Positions 7,224-15,263 of a stretch of 30,592 nucleotides of DNA are shown in pieces. The position numbers were made by a program, and so were the translations under genes. This DNA is from Porticoccus sp033791605. GTDB taxonomy: Bacteria > Pseudomonadota > Gammaproteobacteria > Pseudomonadales > Porticoccaceae. The notes beneath the pieces were generated by a model. That model ran no database searches, was not told the origin of the DNA, and worked only from the letters and a program-made list of their open reading frames with translations. The DNA is taken from NCBI GenBank assembly GCA_033791605.1, contig JASJGJ010000085.1, positions 1 through 30,592 of the forward strand, given 5' to 3'. How positions within the stretch are numbered: position 1 is the first letter of the stretch; every line of letters begins with the position of its first letter.

Positions 7224-9167
7224 CTAAAGAGTTTCAAGTTTGATCACATTATTATTCGGGCTAGAACTCTGCTTTTTCTCAGATAACCAAACATTATCAT
7301 GTAATTCTTTAATGGAAGGAGTGTAGCCGGTAGGTGCTCTTAATAGTAGAAGCTGTACGGAGTCACATTTAAATTCATCGCAGGCCTTATTCAGTTCATT
7401 CAATAATATTAGAGTTTCTTGCCAGCTAAGTGAAGTTTCTTCAGCTCTCATGATACGGGAATGATCTGTACCGCTTACGTTATTGCCAATGAGTAACTCT
7501 TCGAACAGCTTTTCTCCTGGTCTAAGGCCGGTAAACCGGATTTCAATGTCCCCATTGGGGCGCCTCTCATCTTTGATTTCCAGTCCGGAGAGGTGAATCA
7601 TTCTTGTGGCAAGGTCGATAATTTTTACAGGTTCTCCCATGTCTAGCACAAATACATCACCACCTTCTCCCATAGACCCCGCTTGTATCACTAGTTCGGC
7701 AGCTTCTGAGATCGTCATAAAGTAGCGAATAATGTCGGGGTGAGTAACGGTTACAGGGCCTCCTTGTTTAATCTGTTCTCTAAATAATGGAACAACAGAT
7801 CCAGAAGATCCTAGTACATTGCCAAAACGTACCATGGTAAAGCGAGTTATATTCTGACGTTCTGTTAGCCCCTGTAGGACGAGTTCGGCCATCCGTTTGG
7901 ATGCGCCCATAATATTAGTAGGCCTAACTGCTTTGTCGGTGGATACAAGAACAAATGATTCAACACCTGTTTTGATGGCCGCTTCTGCACAATACCAAGT
8001 ACCTAATACATTATTACTGACACCTTCAACAATATTGTGCTCAACAAGTGGTACATGTTTGTAGGCTGCCGCGTGGTAAATCGTCTGTACACCAAATGTG
8101 CTCATAACAGATTCAAGCCGACGTTGATTTTGGACTGATCCAATCAGTGAAACTATTTCAGTTTTTTCCAGAGAGTCTCTTAATATATGCTGTAGTTCCT
8201 GCTCAATTTTGTAGAGGCCGTATTCGTTGAGTTCAAATAAAATAAGATGTGAGGGTTTCTGGCGGAGTATTTGGCGACAAAGTTCACTGCCTATGGAGCC
8301 TCCTGCTCCAGTGACCATAACAACTTTATTTGTAATGCAGGCATGCAATAGGTCATCGTTGGGAGCTATAGGATCTCGCCCAAGCAAATCATCGATTTCA
8401 ACATCTTTGATGTCTTCTATTCTGGCCTTGCCGGTGAGAATGTCATTCAAGTCTGGAATGGTTTGTACAGTAATAGTGAGAGGTTCGAGTTTTTTAATGA
8501 CCGCTTTTCGTTCTGCGCGAGAGGCATTTCCTAAAGCTAAAAGTACTTTTTTGGCGGAGTGACTTTTGGCTAGTTCGGTTATTTTTTTAGGGCGATGAAC
8601 CAATAATCCGGCTACCAAGCTTCCTTTCAGTTTTGGATTGTCGTCCACAAAAGCAATAGGTTTGAAGGGTGTGTTTTGCAGGGATAGGGCAAGTTGATGC
8701 CCTGTGTAGCCAGCGCCATAAATAATGACAGCTTCTCGAAGATGAACTTTATCTTGATAGAGTAAAGTAATGAGACTGCGCACCAAAAAACGTGGTGTTC
8801 CTATAAAAAGTAAGGCTGTAGAGATATAAATTAATGGTACCGAACGGGGAATGAAAGAATGAGTAAAAAAACTACTGGTAGCAAGGGCAATACTAGAGAT
8901 ACATACCCCCGTTATAATTGAGGCCATAGCGGGAATCGTCATATATCGAAGGATGGCTCGATAAAGGCCGAGTTTGATAAAGACTATTATTGATACCATG
9001 ATAGTGATGCCAAGGCTGGTCAGTTCTTTACTGGTCACCTCAAAGGTGAATGAACCTAGCCTAAGGCAGACGGCAAAATAGAGTGCGAGAGTAATAGCGC
9101 AGACATCATAAAGTAGAGAAATGATGCGTTTTGTTGATCTTTTTGATTCAAGTAAGGTTTTTAACAT
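7224..9167 (-). CDS. Membrane-anchored UDP-HexNAc 4,6-dehydratase (WbpM/CapD/FlaA1-like)
   Basis: The 647-residue protein has about four N-terminal membrane helices (roughly 15-125), a first Rossmann domain with GAGYTG at 151-156, and a second catalytic SDR domain with GAGGSIG at 287-293. The catalytic centre reads S409 and M420xxxK424 (NIMGASK), the Ser-Met-Lys variant known for WbpM-type C6-dehydratases, where Met replaces the usual Tyr. It should convert UDP-GlcNAc to UDP-4-keto-6-deoxy-GlcNAc (possibly with C5 epimerisation) for the initiating sugar. It heads a two-gene leftward unit with the phosphoglycosyl transferase and has a readable promoter at 9255-9283. Length and domain layout are as in WbpM (about 665 residues). 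Confidence 0.93.
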   Translation of the reverse strand: MLKTLLESKRSTKRIISLLYDVCAITLALYFAVCLRLGSFTFEVTSKELTSLGITIMVSIIVFIKLGLYRAILRYMTIPAMASIITGVCISSIALATSSFFTHSFIPRSVPLIYISTALLFIGTPRFLVRSLITLLYQDKVHLREAVIIYGAGYTGHQLALSLQNTPFKPIAFVDDNPKLKGSLVAGLLVHRPKKITELAKSHSAKKVLLALGNASRAERKAVIKKLEPLTITVQTIPDLNDILTGKARIEDIKDVEIDDLLGRDPIAPNDDLLHACITNKVVMVTGAGGSIGSELCRQILRQKPSHLILFELNEYGLYKIEQELQHILRDSLEKTEIVSLIGSVQNQRRLESVMSTFGVQTIYHAAAYKHVPLVEHNIVEGVSNNVLGTWYCAEAAIKTGVESFVLVSTDKAVRPTNIMGASKRMAELVLQGLTERQNITRFTMVRFGNVLGSSGSVVPLFREQIKQGGPVTVTHPDIIRYFMTISEAAELVIQAGSMGEGGDVFVLDMGEPVKIIDLATRMIHLSGLEIKDERRPNGDIEIRFTGLRPGEKLFEELLIGNNVSGTDHSRIMRAEETSLSWQETLILLNELNKACDEFKCDSVQLLLLRAPTGYTPSIKELHDNVWLSEKKQSSSPNNNVIKLETL

Positions 9168-9254
9168 TTAGATTCCCTGTCTGTATTTAGAATGCATCCT
9201 GCATGGCAATCGGTGGTTACCCATATTAGTAGAACGTTGAAGCTATTTTGCATG

Positions 9255-9283
9255 ATTTTACAGCCAACAGCAGGTGTAATCAA
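9255..9283 (-). promoter_or_regulatory. Probable sigma70 promoter of the WbpM-like gene
   Basis: On the minus strand a TTGATT -35 (9278-9283) is followed by exactly 17 bases and a TAAAAT -10 (9255-9260), about 88 bases upstream of the ATG at 9167. The elements are close to consensus and correctly spaced; no other equally good pair is seen in this divergent region. Read by eye only. Confidence 0.55.
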
Positions 9284-9374
9284 TTGCATAGAAGACCTAA
9301 TGGTTATTAACTGTTTGATTTTTATATAAAAATATGTAAATTTTTTTTAGAAAATTCTAACTTTAGTTATTTGG

Positions 9375-9402
9375 GTACGCAAAAAGATAATCTTTTGCGT
9401 AC
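9375..9402. promoter_or_regulatory. Long inverted repeat in the leader of the GDP-mannose gene (possible operator)
   Basis: Perfect 10-base arms GTACGCAAAA and TTTTGCGTAC flank an 8-base centre (AGATAATC); allowing one bulged A the symmetry extends through the centre. It lies 66 bases upstream of the ATG at 9468, in the 300-base divergent region between the WbpM-like gene and this gene. There is no T-run after it, so it is not a classical terminator. A dimeric regulator site is the simplest reading. The rest of the 9168-9467 gap holds the leftward promoter, an A/T-rich tract around 9315-9350 and a weak second stem (GGAGC 9406-9410, GCTCC 9425-9429), and no gene. Confidence 0.5.
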
Positions 9403-9467
9403 TATGGAGCTTTATGTTTTAGTCGCTCCTCAAATGGTAAGCAACTTAGTTCAGGGATAATGGATTA

Positions 9468-10895
9468 ATGGTCGTGTCAAAAATAGTACCTGTAATTATG
9501 GCTGGTGGTTCAGGCACGCGTCTGTGGCCTCTTTCTAGGCAGCTCCACCCAAAACAGTTTTTGCCCCTTGTGAGTGAGCAAACCATGTTGCAGGAAACCT
9601 GTGGTCGTTTGGATGGTATCGATCATCTTCCACCACTATTTATCTGTGGTGAAGAGCATCGCTTTACTGTTGCTGAACAGCTGCGTCTTGGTCAATTTGA
9701 GTTTGGTCATATTATTCTTGAGCCAGAGGGCAGGAATACCGCACCCGCAGTGGCTTTGGCGGCATTACAGGCGATAAAGGATAATCCGCACAGCGAGCCG
9801 GTATTACTGGTATTGGCTGCAGATCATGTAATCCGGGATAAGAACGCTTTTGAGGAGGCTGTAACTTCAGCGTTGTCTTTTGCCGAACAGGGAAGGTTGG
9901 TTACCTTTGGGATTGTGCCAAAGTCCCCAGAAACCGGCTATGGCTATATAAGAATGGGCGATATTTTGAATGATGGTGCAGCCATGGTTGTGGACAGATT
10001 CGTTGAAAAACCCGATCAAGCGACAGCGGAAGACTACCTATCCTGCGGTGAATATTTGTGGAACAGTGGCATGTTCATGTTTAAGGCCAGTCAGTTTTTA
10101 TCTGAGTTGGAGGCGCGGCGGCCTGATATTTTGGCGGTATGTCGGCAAGCAATGTCTAAAGCTTCGGTGGATATTGATTTTATTCGTCCAGATAGTGACA
10201 CTTTTATGAGTTGTCCTGAGGATTCCATTGATTATGCTGTGATGGAAAAAACGAAAGATGCTGTCGTTGTGCCTATAGATTGTGGCTGGAGTGATGTGGG
10301 TTCTTGGTCGGCCTTGTGGGAGGTGTCTGATAAAGATGCCAATGGTAATTCCATAAAGGGTGATGTGTTAGCGCTAGATAGTCGAAATTGTTTTATACAG
10401 AGTGACAGAAAGTTGATAGCCACAGTGGGTTTGGACGGTGTGGTGATTGTAGAAAGTGATGATGCCATTATGGTGGCTGATAAGGGAAGAGTGCAGGATG
10501 TGAAAGCGATTGTGTCCCAATTGAAGAAACAGGGGCGACCTGAAGCAAGTCTTCATAGAAAAGTCTATCGACCTTGGGGTTCTTATGATTCTATTGATTT
10601 TGGAGAACGATTTCAGGTCAAGCGGATTGTGGTAAAACCTGGAGGCAAGTTATCACTACAAATGCACCACCATCGCGCTGAGCATTGGATTGTAGTGAGT
10701 GGCACAGCTAGGGTTACTAAGGGTGCGGAAGAATTTATTCTTTCAGAAAATGAATCAACTTATATTCCTATTGGTGAAACTCATCGATTAGAAAACCCTG
10801 GTGCTATTCCATTAGAGATGATTGAGGTTCAATCCGGTTCTTACTTGGGAGAGGATGATATTGTCAGGATGGAAGACAGTTATGGTCGTTTATAG
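9468..10895 (+). CDS. manC: Mannose-1-phosphate guanylyltransferase / mannose-6-phosphate isomerase
   Basis: This bifunctional type II enzyme (AlgA/CpsB/XanB/ManC family, 475 residues) makes GDP-mannose from mannose-1-phosphate and GTP and interconverts fructose-6- and mannose-6-phosphate. The N-terminal nucleotidyltransferase shows AGGSGTRLWPLSR (12-24) followed by HPKQFL, and a FVEKPD motif near 180. The C-terminal cupin isomerase domain begins near HRKVYRPWGSYD (about 363) and carries metal-binding QMHHHRAEHW with H400, H402 and H406, plus the GETHRLENPG stretch. ATG at 9468 has AGGGA about 10 bases upstream. It feeds Gmd and Fcl, yet sits apart from them behind its own leader with a large inverted repeat. 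The symbol is a choice among synonyms. Confidence 0.96.
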   Translation: MVVSKIVPVIMAGGSGTRLWPLSRQLHPKQFLPLVSEQTMLQETCGRLDGIDHLPPLFICGEEHRFTVAEQLRLGQFEFGHIILEPEGRNTAPAVALAALQAIKDNPHSEPVLLVLAADHVIRDKNAFEEAVTSALSFAEQGRLVTFGIVPKSPETGYGYIRMGDILNDGAAMVVDRFVEKPDQATAEDYLSCGEYLWNSGMFMFKASQFLSELEARRPDILAVCRQAMSKASVDIDFIRPDSDTFMSCPEDSIDYAVMEKTKDAVVVPIDCGWSDVGSWSALWEVSDKDANGNSIKGDVLALDSRNCFIQSDRKLIATVGLDGVVIVESDDAIMVADKGRVQDVKAIVSQLKKQGRPEASLHRKVYRPWGSYDSIDFGERFQVKRIVVKPGGKLSLQMHHHRAEHWIVVSGTARVTKGAEEFILSENESTYIPIGETHRLENPGAIPLEMIEVQSGSYLGEDDIVRMEDSYGRL

Positions 10896-10953
10896 TCGGT
10901 ATTTAATGAAGTTAAAAATCGATAATTCTATCGGGCAGTAGCCTAAATATTAA

Positions 10954-10973
10954 AGATCTATAACTTTAGATCT
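10954..10973. promoter_or_regulatory. Inverted repeat upstream of the MFS transporter gene
   Basis: AGATCTA (10954-10960) and TAGATCT (10967-10973) form a perfect 7-base dyad around TAACTT. A TATAAT -10-like box follows at 10995-11000, 32 bases before the ATG at 11033, with only a poor -35 near 10971. The dyad could therefore be an operator overlapping the promoter. No T-run follows, so it is not a terminator. No regulator is assigned. Confidence 0.35.
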
Positions 10974-11032
10974 ACATTCTGGGTCGATGGCATTTATAAT
11001 GTGCTCCTCTTGAATGTAGCGCTGTATTTCCC

Positions 11033-12382
11033 ATGAATTCATTGGAACGAAAAAGCCTTGTTGGTTTGGCCTCTCTTTATGCCTTTCGTATGCTTGGCCT
11101 GTTTATGTTGTTGCCGGTCTTGTCGCTTTATGCCCAAGAGTATTCCGGCAGTTCAGCAATCCTCATTGGTGTAGCTCTCGGTATCTACGGCCTGACCCAG
11201 GGGCTGTTTCAGATTCCTCTTGGCTTTTTATCGGACAAAGTGGGTCGCAAACCCGTCATTGTTGGCGGGATGTTGCTTTTTCTATGCGGTAGTATCGTGG
11301 CTGCTATATCTGATTCTATGTGGGGCTTAATAGTAGGGCGAGCCTTGCAGGGAACAGGGGCTGTTGCCAGTACTATTATGGCGCTTTTGTCAGATTTGAC
11401 AACGGAGCAAAATCGTACCAAAGCGATGGCCGTTGTGGGGGGGAGTATTGGTATTGCTTTTGCTGTCTCCATGGTGTCGGGTCCAGTCTTGGCCAGTTTG
11501 TGGGGACTTTCTGGATTATTTTGGTTAATAGCTGGCTTGGCTGTTTGTGGCATTTTGGTTTTGATAGTGATTGTCCCTACACCGGTTGTTACTGTTCAAA
11601 ATGCTGAATCTCAGGCTATTCCTGCAATGTTTGGCACATTATTGCGAGATGGCGAGTTGTTGCGCCTAAATTTGGGTATCGGAATTTTGCATTTTGCCCA
11701 GATGGCGAGTTGGGTCTCAGTACCTTTAATTTTGGAGCAAACATTAGCCTACAGTCGCGACCAACACTGGATAATTTATCTGGGTGCTATGGGGCTATCA
11801 TTCCTTTGTATGCTGCCTTTTATTATTGTGGCTGAAGCCAAGCGGAAAATGAAACCAGTGTTTGTTGGGGCCGTGGTATTGCTTGCTGTCGGAGAAGTCT
11901 TGTTGGGTAGTGGTTCGGAAAGCCGTAGTTGGTTTTTGTTAGGTTTGTTTGTGTTCTTTATGGCATTTAATTTGTTGGAAGCCACATTGCCATCGCTTGT
12001 CAGCAAAATTGCACCTGCTGGAGGCAAGGGTACGGCGATGGGAATATATTCTACCAGTCAGTTCCTCGGGGCATTTTTAGGTGGTGTTACTGGAGGGGTG
12101 GTGGCCCATCACTTTGGTTATGCGCAGGTTTTTTTAATGGTGGCCGTATTAATTGTGGTGTGGATAGTTGCTGCTGTAACGATGAAAAAACCTCGCCATT
12201 TGAAAAGTTTGGTTGTTCAACTTTTACCTAGTGAGCTCATAGTTGTTGGCGATTATGTGGGTCCAGTTCCTGGGGTCTGTGATGTCGTTGTTATTCCTGA
12301 GCAACAACTGGCATATTTCAAAATTGATATTGATGAATTTTGTTCCGAAACTATGGAAGAAGTACTTGGTCGTCCCATTTGA
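11033..12382 (+). CDS. MFS transporter, YajR-like with C-terminal YAM domain
   Basis: The 449-residue protein has the 12 hydrophobic segments of a major facilitator, with motif A GFLSDKVGRKP at 64-74 between helices 2 and 3 and ERKSL at the N-terminus. After the last helix (ending near 385) a soluble tail of about 58 residues (VVQLLPSELIVVGDYVGPVPG... to the end) contains PGVCDVVVIPEQQLAYFKID. That resembles the small ferredoxin-like YAM domain of E. coli YajR (454 residues). Substrate is unknown; proton-driven export of small molecules is expected from the family. It has its own upstream region with a TATAAT-like box and dyad, and a strong hairpin terminator follows. In Pseudomonas a similar MFS gene lies between uvrA and ssb; here ssb is also next door but uvrA is not. 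Confidence 0.85.
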   Translation: MNSLERKSLVGLASLYAFRMLGLFMLLPVLSLYAQEYSGSSAILIGVALGIYGLTQGLFQIPLGFLSDKVGRKPVIVGGMLLFLCGSIVAAISDSMWGLIVGRALQGTGAVASTIMALLSDLTTEQNRTKAMAVVGGSIGIAFAVSMVSGPVLASLWGLSGLFWLIAGLAVCGILVLIVIVPTPVVTVQNAESQAIPAMFGTLLRDGELLRLNLGIGILHFAQMASWVSVPLILEQTLAYSRDQHWIIYLGAMGLSFLCMLPFIIVAEAKRKMKPVFVGAVVLLAVGEVLLGSGSESRSWFLLGLFVFFMAFNLLEATLPSLVSKIAPAGGKGTAMGIYSTSQFLGAFLGGVTGGVVAHHFGYAQVFLMVAVLIVVWIVAAVTMKKPRHLKSLVVQLLPSELIVVGDYVGPVPGVCDVVVIPEQQLAYFKIDIDEFCSETMEEVLGRPI

Positions 12383-12433
12383 TCTTGGTTTGATTTGATC
12401 TTAACTCGTAAGCATCAATATTGTGTAAATAAG

Positions 12434-12475
12434 AAATAGCCCCGATTGCTGGTGCTCTAGGGGCTATTTTTTACA
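12434..12475. terminator. Bidirectional rho-independent terminator between the MFS gene and ssb
   Basis: AAATAGCCCC (12434-12443) pairs with GGGGCTATTT (12460-12469) and is followed by further T residues. It lies between two convergent genes and would serve rightward MFS transcripts and, less strongly, leftward ssb transcripts. Confidence 0.8.
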
Positions 12476-12494
12476 TTATACTCTATGGTGTTTT

Positions 12495-12986
12495 TTAAAA
12501 AGGGATGTCGTCATCAAAGCTGTTGAAGCCGCTGTCGGAAGCTGCCGGCGCTTCTTTTTGTTGATTGGCTTGTTGGTTAGGCTGTGATGGTTGGTTCTGG
12601 GGCGCATTTTGTTGCGTGGAATCGCTGTCATAGTTGCCAGCTGAACCGCCGCGGCTATCCAGCATTTGCATTTCACTGGCGACGATCTCGGTTGTGTAAC
12701 GATCTTGTCCATCTTGTCCTTGCCACTTACGCGTACGTAGTGAGCCTTCAACATACACTTTTGAGCCTTTCTTTAAATATTCACTGGCAATCTCTGCCAG
12801 TCTGTTAAAGAAGACAACTCTGTGCCATTCGGTACGTTCTTGCTGCTGGCCAGTTTGCTTGTCTTTCCAGCTTTCACTGGTGGCTATTGTAATGTTGGTG
12901 ACAGCATTGCCACTGGGCATGAATTTAGCCTCAGGGTCTTTACCTAAATTGCCTACTAGAATTACTTTGTTGATACCCCGAGCCAT
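12495..12986 (-). CDS. ssb: Single-stranded DNA-binding protein
   Basis: SSB coats single-stranded DNA in replication, repair and recombination and recruits partners through its tail. The 163-residue protein starts MARGINKVILVGNLGKDPE. It has the OB-fold aromatic residues W40, W54 and F60, then a Gln/Asn/Pro-rich linker (about 120-148), and ends in the acidic tip DDDIPF that binds partner proteins. I chose the ATG at 12986, because SSB proteins begin at MARG; a TTG four codons upstream would only add MGQS. A GGGG-containing ribosome site lies about 7 bases before this ATG. It is a single leftward gene with a probable promoter at 13012-13040. Confidence 0.97.
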   Translation of the reverse strand: MARGINKVILVGNLGKDPEAKFMPSGNAVTNITIATSESWKDKQTGQQQERTEWHRVVFFNRLAEIASEYLKKGSKVYVEGSLRTRKWQGQDGQDRYTTEIVASEMQMLDSRGGSAGNYDSDSTQQNAPQNQPSQPNQQANQQKEAPAASDSGFNSFDDDIPF

Positions 12987-13011
12987 ACTTTGCCCCAATG
13001 TCAGTGTTGAT

Positions 13012-13040
13012 CAATTAGTGTTACTTGATAATTTTGACAA
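13012..13040 (-). promoter_or_regulatory. Possible ssb promoter
   Basis: On the minus strand, TTGTCA (13035-13040), 17 bases, then TAATTG (13012-13017), leaving a short leader before the ATG at 12986. The -35 is good and the -10 weak. A 5-base dyad (ACTTG 13023-13027, CAAGT 13038-13042) overlaps the -35. Confidence 0.35.
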
Positions 13041-13151
13041 GTTTACCTTGGAATTTTTATGCTGTCTGCTGTCTCGGCCTCTTATTATTTTTGCGATGAG
13101 TTTCATTGTTTGTAGGAAGGTTGATATCAGTAACCCTGTTGTTTTGAATAC

Positions 13152-13787
13152 CTAGCTGTTGGCTTGGACGCTAGGGCGTTCTGACACCAATGCATGCCAG
13201 TGAAGCAGGTTTTTATGATGATTGGGAATCTTCACCTTTGCCCACTGAGCAAAATCTACGGTGACTAGCGCAGTAATGTCCGCAACTGAAAAGTGACTCC
13301 CAGAAAAGTAACACTGGGTCGTTAAATGGCGGTTAATATCATCATAAAAATGCAGAATACGCTTGTGGCCACGGTCTACCAGCTGCGGAATTTTTTCGTA
13401 GTCGTGGGGCCCGATTAATGCCCTGCCATCAAACCAATCGGGTCCATTTCGGAATAAATCTGCTGCGGCTTGAAAGCCGTTGGTAAAGCAAATCTGGTTC
13501 CACATTTCAATAAGACCAATTTCTTTTGGTGTTGTGCCGTATAAGGGTGGCTCAGGATGTAATGTTTCCAAGTAGCGGCAAATGGCATTAGTTTGGGATA
13601 TACAGGTTCCATCGTCCAATTCTAGTGTGGGGACATCGCAGTTAGGGCTTTTTTTTCTAAACGCGGGTTCAAACTGCTCGCCTTTGAGTAAGTCAATGTT
13701 GACTCGTGGTATACGAATGCCTTTTTCGGACATAAATATGTTTAGGCGGCGAGGGTTTGGGACGCCAGGATAGTCATAAAGCTTCAT
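13152..13787 (-). CDS. Glutathione S-transferase family protein
   Basis: The 211-residue protein has the two-domain GST layout. The N-terminal thioredoxin-like part MKLYDYPGVPNPRRLNIFMSEKG is followed by the cis-proline stretch VPTLELDDGT and SQTNAICRYLE (about 64-74), which corresponds to the glutathione-binding E/Q-S-x-A-I site of the family. The all-helical C-terminal domain carries HFSVADITALV near 165-175, the usual N-capping/ADI motif. No Cys or Ser stands at the usual catalytic place that I can be sure of, so class and substrate are open. ATG at 13787 is preceded by TAGGGT. It stands alone, leftward, bounded by ssb and the strong terminator of fabB. Confidence 0.87.
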   Translation of the reverse strand: MKLYDYPGVPNPRRLNIFMSEKGIRIPRVNIDLLKGEQFEPAFRKKSPNCDVPTLELDDGTCISQTNAICRYLETLHPEPPLYGTTPKEIGLIEMWNQICFTNGFQAAADLFRNGPDWFDGRALIGPHDYEKIPQLVDRGHKRILHFYDDINRHLTTQCYFSGSHFSVADITALVTVDFAQWAKVKIPNHHKNLLHWHALVSERPSVQANS

Positions 13788-13920
13788 TGTATTTACCCTA
13801 TTTGATCATGTGTCTGGATATATAAGAATAGCGTGTTTTGGCGGGGTGTGTGAAATCTTCATTGCGTATTATTAGGTAGAATTACTTTTTCTGTGTGTTA
13901 GGGCGGATAGAGTTGAACTA

Positions 13921-13953
13921 AAAAAGGGGGAGCTAAAGCTCCCCCTTTTTTTT
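13921..13953. terminator. Strong bidirectional terminator downstream of fabB
   Basis: GGGGGAGC (13926-13933), a TAAA loop, and GCTCCCCC (13938-13945), with an A-run before and an eight-T run after, so it can stop transcription in both directions. It lies 29 bases beyond the fabB stop on the minus strand and about 130 bases upstream of the GST start. Confidence 0.92.
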
Positions 13954-13981
13954 AGTGTCACTTTGCGCCCACCCGGGCGAG

Positions 13982-15196
13982 CTAACTATATTTTTGTAAA
14001 ACCAGTGATGCATTTGTGCCACCAAAACCAAAGCTATTAGACATAACTCGTTGTAAGTTGGCGTTGTCTATACGCTTGGCAACAATGGGTAAATCCTCGG
14101 CCTCTGGGTCAATGGTCTCAAGATTAGCTGATGCACAGATAAAGTCATTCTGCATCATCAGCAGGCTAAAAATAGCTTCTTGAGCACCGGCTGCGCCTAA
14201 ACCATGTCCTGAAAGAGACTTGGTGGAGCTGATGGGGGGGGCCTTATCACCAAAAACAGTCCTTATTGCTTTCAGCTCTGCTAGGTCACCCACTGGTGTG
14301 CTGGTGCCATGAGTATTGATATAGTCAATACTACCATTTGTGGTTTCCATGGCCATTTCCATACAGCGCGCTGCTCCTTCACCGGAAGGTGCTACCATGT
14401 CATAGCCATCTGATGTAGCACCATAACCAACAATCTCTGCGTAAATCGTCGCGCCACGTGCAAGCGCATGTTCCAGCTCTTCTACGACCAGGCAGCCGGC
14501 GCCTACCCCGGGGACAAAACCGTCACGATCAGCATCATAAGCGCGAGAGGCCAGCTCGGGAGTGTCGTTGTATTTGCTGGATAGGGCTCCCATCGCATCA
14601 AACATGCCTGCCATTGACCAGTGCATATCTTCTGCACCACCAGCAAAGACCATATCTTGTTTGCCCATTTGAATTAATTCCATTGCGTGGCCAATACAGT
14701 GGGCGCTAGTCGCACAGGCTGATGAGATAGAATAGTTGGTTCCCTTGATTTTGTAAGGGGTTGCGAGACAAGCAGAAACTGTACTTGCCATAATTTGTGT
14801 CACCCGATAAGGGCCTGCTCGCTTGATACCGCGTTCGCGCATGACATCAATGGTTTCAGTAAACATTTCACCTGAAACGCCACCAGAGCCCATAACCAGT
14901 CCGGTGCGTATATTGGATACCTGATCTTCGGTTAGCCCTGCATCAGCAATGGCCTGACCCATAGCGATGTAACCATAGGCAGCAGAGGGCCCCATGAAGC
15001 GCAGAACTTTGCGATCAATATGTTCTGCTACATCGAGATCCAGTTTGGCTGCTACGTTGCAACGCAGTCCCATTTCCTTGAAGTCTTCTCTGAAGGCTAT
15101 GCCTGATTTACATTCTCTCAAAGACTCAGTGACAGTTTCTTTGTCATTACCTAAGCAGGAGACAATCCCCATTCCGGTAATTACCACGCGTTTCAT
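13982..15196 (-). CDS. fabB: 3-oxoacyl-[ACP] synthase I
   Basis: The beta-ketoacyl-ACP synthase elongates acyl chains with malonyl-ACP and is needed for cis-unsaturated fatty acids downstream of FabA. The 404-residue protein has the complete thiolase-fold active site: C161 in ISSACATSAH, H296 in NTHGTSTPVGD, K326 and H331 in TKSLSGHGLGAAGAQE, and the C-terminal NSFGFGGTNASLVL. ATG at 15196 has AGGGG about 7 bases upstream. It follows fabA by 67 bases on the same strand, the standard fabA-fabB operon of gammaproteobacteria, and is closed by the terminator near 13926. Confidence 0.98.
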   Translation of the reverse strand: MKRVVITGMGIVSCLGNDKETVTESLRECKSGIAFREDFKEMGLRCNVAAKLDLDVAEHIDRKVLRFMGPSAAYGYIAMGQAIADAGLTEDQVSNIRTGLVMGSGGVSGEMFTETIDVMRERGIKRAGPYRVTQIMASTVSACLATPYKIKGTNYSISSACATSAHCIGHAMELIQMGKQDMVFAGGAEDMHWSMAGMFDAMGALSSKYNDTPELASRAYDADRDGFVPGVGAGCLVVEELEHALARGATIYAEIVGYGATSDGYDMVAPSGEGAARCMEMAMETTNGSIDYINTHGTSTPVGDLAELKAIRTVFGDKAPPISSTKSLSGHGLGAAGAQEAIFSLLMMQNDFICASANLETIDPEAEDLPIVAKRIDNANLQRVMSNSFGFGGTNASLVLQKYS

Positions 15197-15263
15197 TGAC
15201 TACCCCTATGCCGGCAAAAGATCCGGTCATTGTCATCTAAAGGATTAATTGTAATCGAAAATA

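Noticed and set aside
7147..7233. Open frame of 29 codons upstream of the phosphoglycosyl transferase, ending DDLYK
   Set aside because: It contains no ATG, GTG or TTG and begins at an in-frame TGA; the family N-terminus is already complete from ATG 7146.
8227..8562. Rightward open frame of 111 codons inside the WbpM-like gene
   Set aside because: Antisense shadow of a strongly conserved coding region with no recognisable protein and no ribosome site.
12987..12998. Upstream TTG start of ssb adding MGQS
   Set aside because: SSB proteins begin at MARGINK; the ATG at 12986 has a suitable ribosome site.
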